Below are positions 4,498-5,777 of a stretch of DNA of 5,777 nucleotides, one piece after another. The stretch is from contig DJEE01000050.1 in the NCBI GenBank assembly GCA_002431805.1, forward strand, positions 1-5,777. The letters are read 5' to 3'. Each line of letters begins with the position of its first letter. Position 1 is the first letter of the stretch. Under the pieces are notes generated by a model. It had not been told where the DNA came from and ran no database searches. It worked only from the letters and a program-made list of their open reading frames with translations. A program made the position numbers and the translations under genes. This stretch comes from Eggerthellaceae bacterium UBA5906. GTDB taxonomy: Bacteria; Actinomycetota; Coriobacteriia; Coriobacteriales; Eggerthellaceae.

Positions 4498-5649
4498 CTA
4501 TGCTGCGGGCGAGTTTTCCTGATTGCGACGGTTATCCCAAGTTACATCGTGGTCCTTGTAGTAATCGGGAGCATCGTTGCCCGAGGCGCTAATGGGGTCG
4601 TTGCCTGAAAGCGTGTCGGCAATATCACGCACGAACTTCACCAGCAGGTTGGAATTGTCCTGGTCAAGCGTGTCGAAATCCATGGCAAACTCCACAGCAC
4701 CGCCCACAATGTCGTCCACGCACTCGGGGTCGTCACCATCAAGCCAGATGACCACCGTGTACTTGTCCACGTTGCCAACCTGGAAGTTCTCCTCGGGGAT
4801 GGTGCACACATCCTTGTCAGACGCAAAGCTCACGCAGCCCGGCTCGGGGTTGCCGTCGGCCGCCGCAGCCGCATATGTGGTTGCTTCCCCGTTTTTCCAC
4901 ACGCGCACGCGCGCGGCCTTTTCCACGCCCTTCGACGCCGACGCAATGCGAATGTTGCACGCGTAATCCAGGTCGACCTTGCCAGCATTGCGAATGTAGA
5001 ACGTGTACGCCACGTAGCTTTTGCCGTTGTGGCTGCCGTCGATATCGTCAAGATTGTCAGGCAGATCCTCGGCGGCAATGTTGGTGCCGTTGGTAACCGC
5101 CTGCGCCTGCAAACGCGCCGTGGCCTGAGAAAAGTTGGGGTCCTCGTCAATGGCCACGCCATAGCGGAACAGCTCCAAACGGTTTAGGTTGATGGTGAAG
5201 TTGCCCATGTTCTCCTGCATGAACGACAACGCGAACAAAAGGCCGAACACCAGCGCCAACGCAATAAGCGCCTTTTGCAGCTTGTCCAAGCGCAAAAGCG
5301 CCGCACCAATGCGCGCCATGCGGCGTTTAGGCAGGTACATGGACACCGCAGTTTCGGGGTCGATGTTTTCCAGGCCTTCTTTTTCAATGAGGTCTTCTAA
5401 GTCCTCAATGCGCACAACCCCCTTGGCCGCACGCTTTTCGGCACGCTTCGCCGCGCGATTTTCCTTGCGCGTTGTCCCACGTGCACGCGAGCGCCCCGCA
5501 GCCGCCCCTTCGGCCGACGGCTTGGCGACAGGCTGCATCGCTTCTGCGTCCCGCGGTGGCGCAGCTTCGCCCTGCCCGGTTGCAACCTGCTGTTGAGCCT
5601 GATCATCGGCTTGCTTTGCCGCGTGTTTATTTCGATTAAACATTCCCAT
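4498..5649 (-). CDS. Membrane-anchored TasA-like domain protein with long basic cytoplasmic tail, 383 aa
   Basis: The ATG at 5649 follows the previous stop by 5 bases. No strong Shine-Dalgarno sequence is near, so the gene may depend on coupling, and the ATG two codons in (5643) is an alternative. Residues 1-120 are hydrophilic, first Gln/Ala-rich, then a Lys/Arg/Ala helix-prone run (about 54-77) and an acidic stretch IEDLEDLIEKEGLENIDPET (81-100). A helix at about 125-145 crosses the membrane, so the tail should be cytoplasmic and the rest external. There is no WF-N motif at the helix end, so it is probably an uncleaved anchor. The outer domain has AARVRVW (245-251) and YTVVIWLDGDDPEC (297-310), the same motif as IWLEGTDADC in the 318-residue protein. 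Cysteines at 231, 272, 282 and 310 could form two disulfides. It ends in a polar Asn/Asp-rich tail without a sorting signal. It may anchor or nucleate the assembly, which is an inference. Confidence 0.88.
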   Translation of the reverse strand: MGMFNRNKHAAKQADDQAQQQVATGQGEAAPPRDAEAMQPVAKPSAEGAAAGRSRARGTTRKENRAAKRAEKRAAKGVVRIEDLEDLIEKEGLENIDPETAVSMYLPKRRMARIGAALLRLDKLQKALIALALVFGLLFALSFMQENMGNFTINLNRLELFRYGVAIDEDPNFSQATARLQAQAVTNGTNIAAEDLPDNLDDIDGSHNGKSYVAYTFYIRNAGKVDLDYACNIRIASASKGVEKAARVRVWKNGEATTYAAAAADGNPEPGCVSFASDKDVCTIPEENFQVGNVDKYTVVIWLDGDDPECVDDIVGGAVEFAMDFDTLDQDNSNLLVKFVRDIADTLSGNDPISASGNDAPDYYKDHDVTWDNRRNQENSPAA

Positions 5650-5654
5650 GAGCG

Positions 5655-5777
5655 CTACATCTTATACTTCTCGCGCACGTAGCCCATGTATTCTTTCACC
5701 GTTTCGCGTTCAAGATCGTTGGCGTAACGGAATTGCAAACCGCACACATTGCGGTACAGGCTGCCTTTCGGCGCCTG
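5655..5777 (-). CDS. C-terminal 40 residues of an unrecognised protein (runs off window)
   Basis: The open frame enters from the right edge and ends at TAG (5657-5655), with 40 visible residues finishing VKEYMGYVREKYKM. The piece is mixed charged and aromatic, with one Cys and no transmembrane segment, so it looks like the end of a cytoplasmic globular protein. It lies 5 bases before the 383-residue gene and shares its G+C-rich composition, so the two are probably co-transcribed. Too little is visible to name a family. Its being a real gene rests on the open frame up to the edge and the tight operon-like spacing. Confidence 0.65.
   Translation of the reverse strand, partial: QAPKGSLYRNVCGLQFRYANDLERETVKEYMGYVREKYKM

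Noticed and set aside
4363..4608. Plus-strand open frame crossing the inverted-repeat element
   Set aside because: It runs through the palindrome and into the antisense of the 383-residue gene, and its Arg/Pro-rich product looks random.
5397..5606. Minus-strand and plus-strand Arg-rich frames inside the 383-aa gene
   Set aside because: These are frame shadows of the G+C-rich cytoplasmic-tail coding region, and only the 383-residue frame is continuous into a membrane and outer domain shared with paralogues.

Overview
The window looks like a surface-protein locus from a Gram-positive bacterium. Every credible gene is on the minus strand, so transcription runs from high to low coordinates. Five of the seven genes are complete. 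Each complete product has one hydrophobic segment near its start, or after a cytoplasmic tail, followed by a beta-rich, Asn/Asp/Thr-rich extracytoplasmic domain. In four of the six hydrophobic segments seen, the helix ends in a [AS]-W-[FY] motif followed within a few residues by Asn (TYA-WFVTNN, TYA-WYVSNH, CLA-WFAVNN, SLS-WFVNN). This recalls the SipW-type signal peptides of TasA/camelysin-like fibre proteins, for example TWA-AFND in Bacillus TasA. The G+C-rich flanks and the style of these proteins suggest an actinobacterial gut lineage such as Coriobacteriia. That placement is an inference, because no housekeeping marker is present.

Layout in transcription order. At 5777-5655 is the 3' end of an unrecognised gene. 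It is followed 5 bases later by a 383-residue membrane-anchored protein with a long basic cytoplasmic tail (5649-4498). A 328-base gene-free region (4170-4497) holds a nested inverted-repeat element and the probable promoter and leader of the next gene. A 273-residue TasA-like protein (4169-3348) follows and is closed by a stem-loop and a strong intrinsic terminator (3320-3258). A 318-residue paralogue (3191-2235) has its own extended -10 promoter. After another promoter-like spacer comes a three-gene operon: a 348-residue protein (1983-937), a 250-residue protein (940-188, GTGA overlap) and the start of a sixth exported protein that runs off the window (171-1).

The genes probably encode structural or accessory subunits of one extracellular assembly (fibre, pilus-like or biofilm matrix), expressed from several promoters. 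No dedicated SipW-like peptidase, sortase or LPXTG signal is visible here, so the processing machinery would have to lie outside the window. The central two genes and their flanking spacers are visibly richer in A+T than the 383-residue gene and the left edge, so the cluster may have been assembled from parts of different age or origin. No tRNA, rRNA, CRISPR array or transposase gene was seen.
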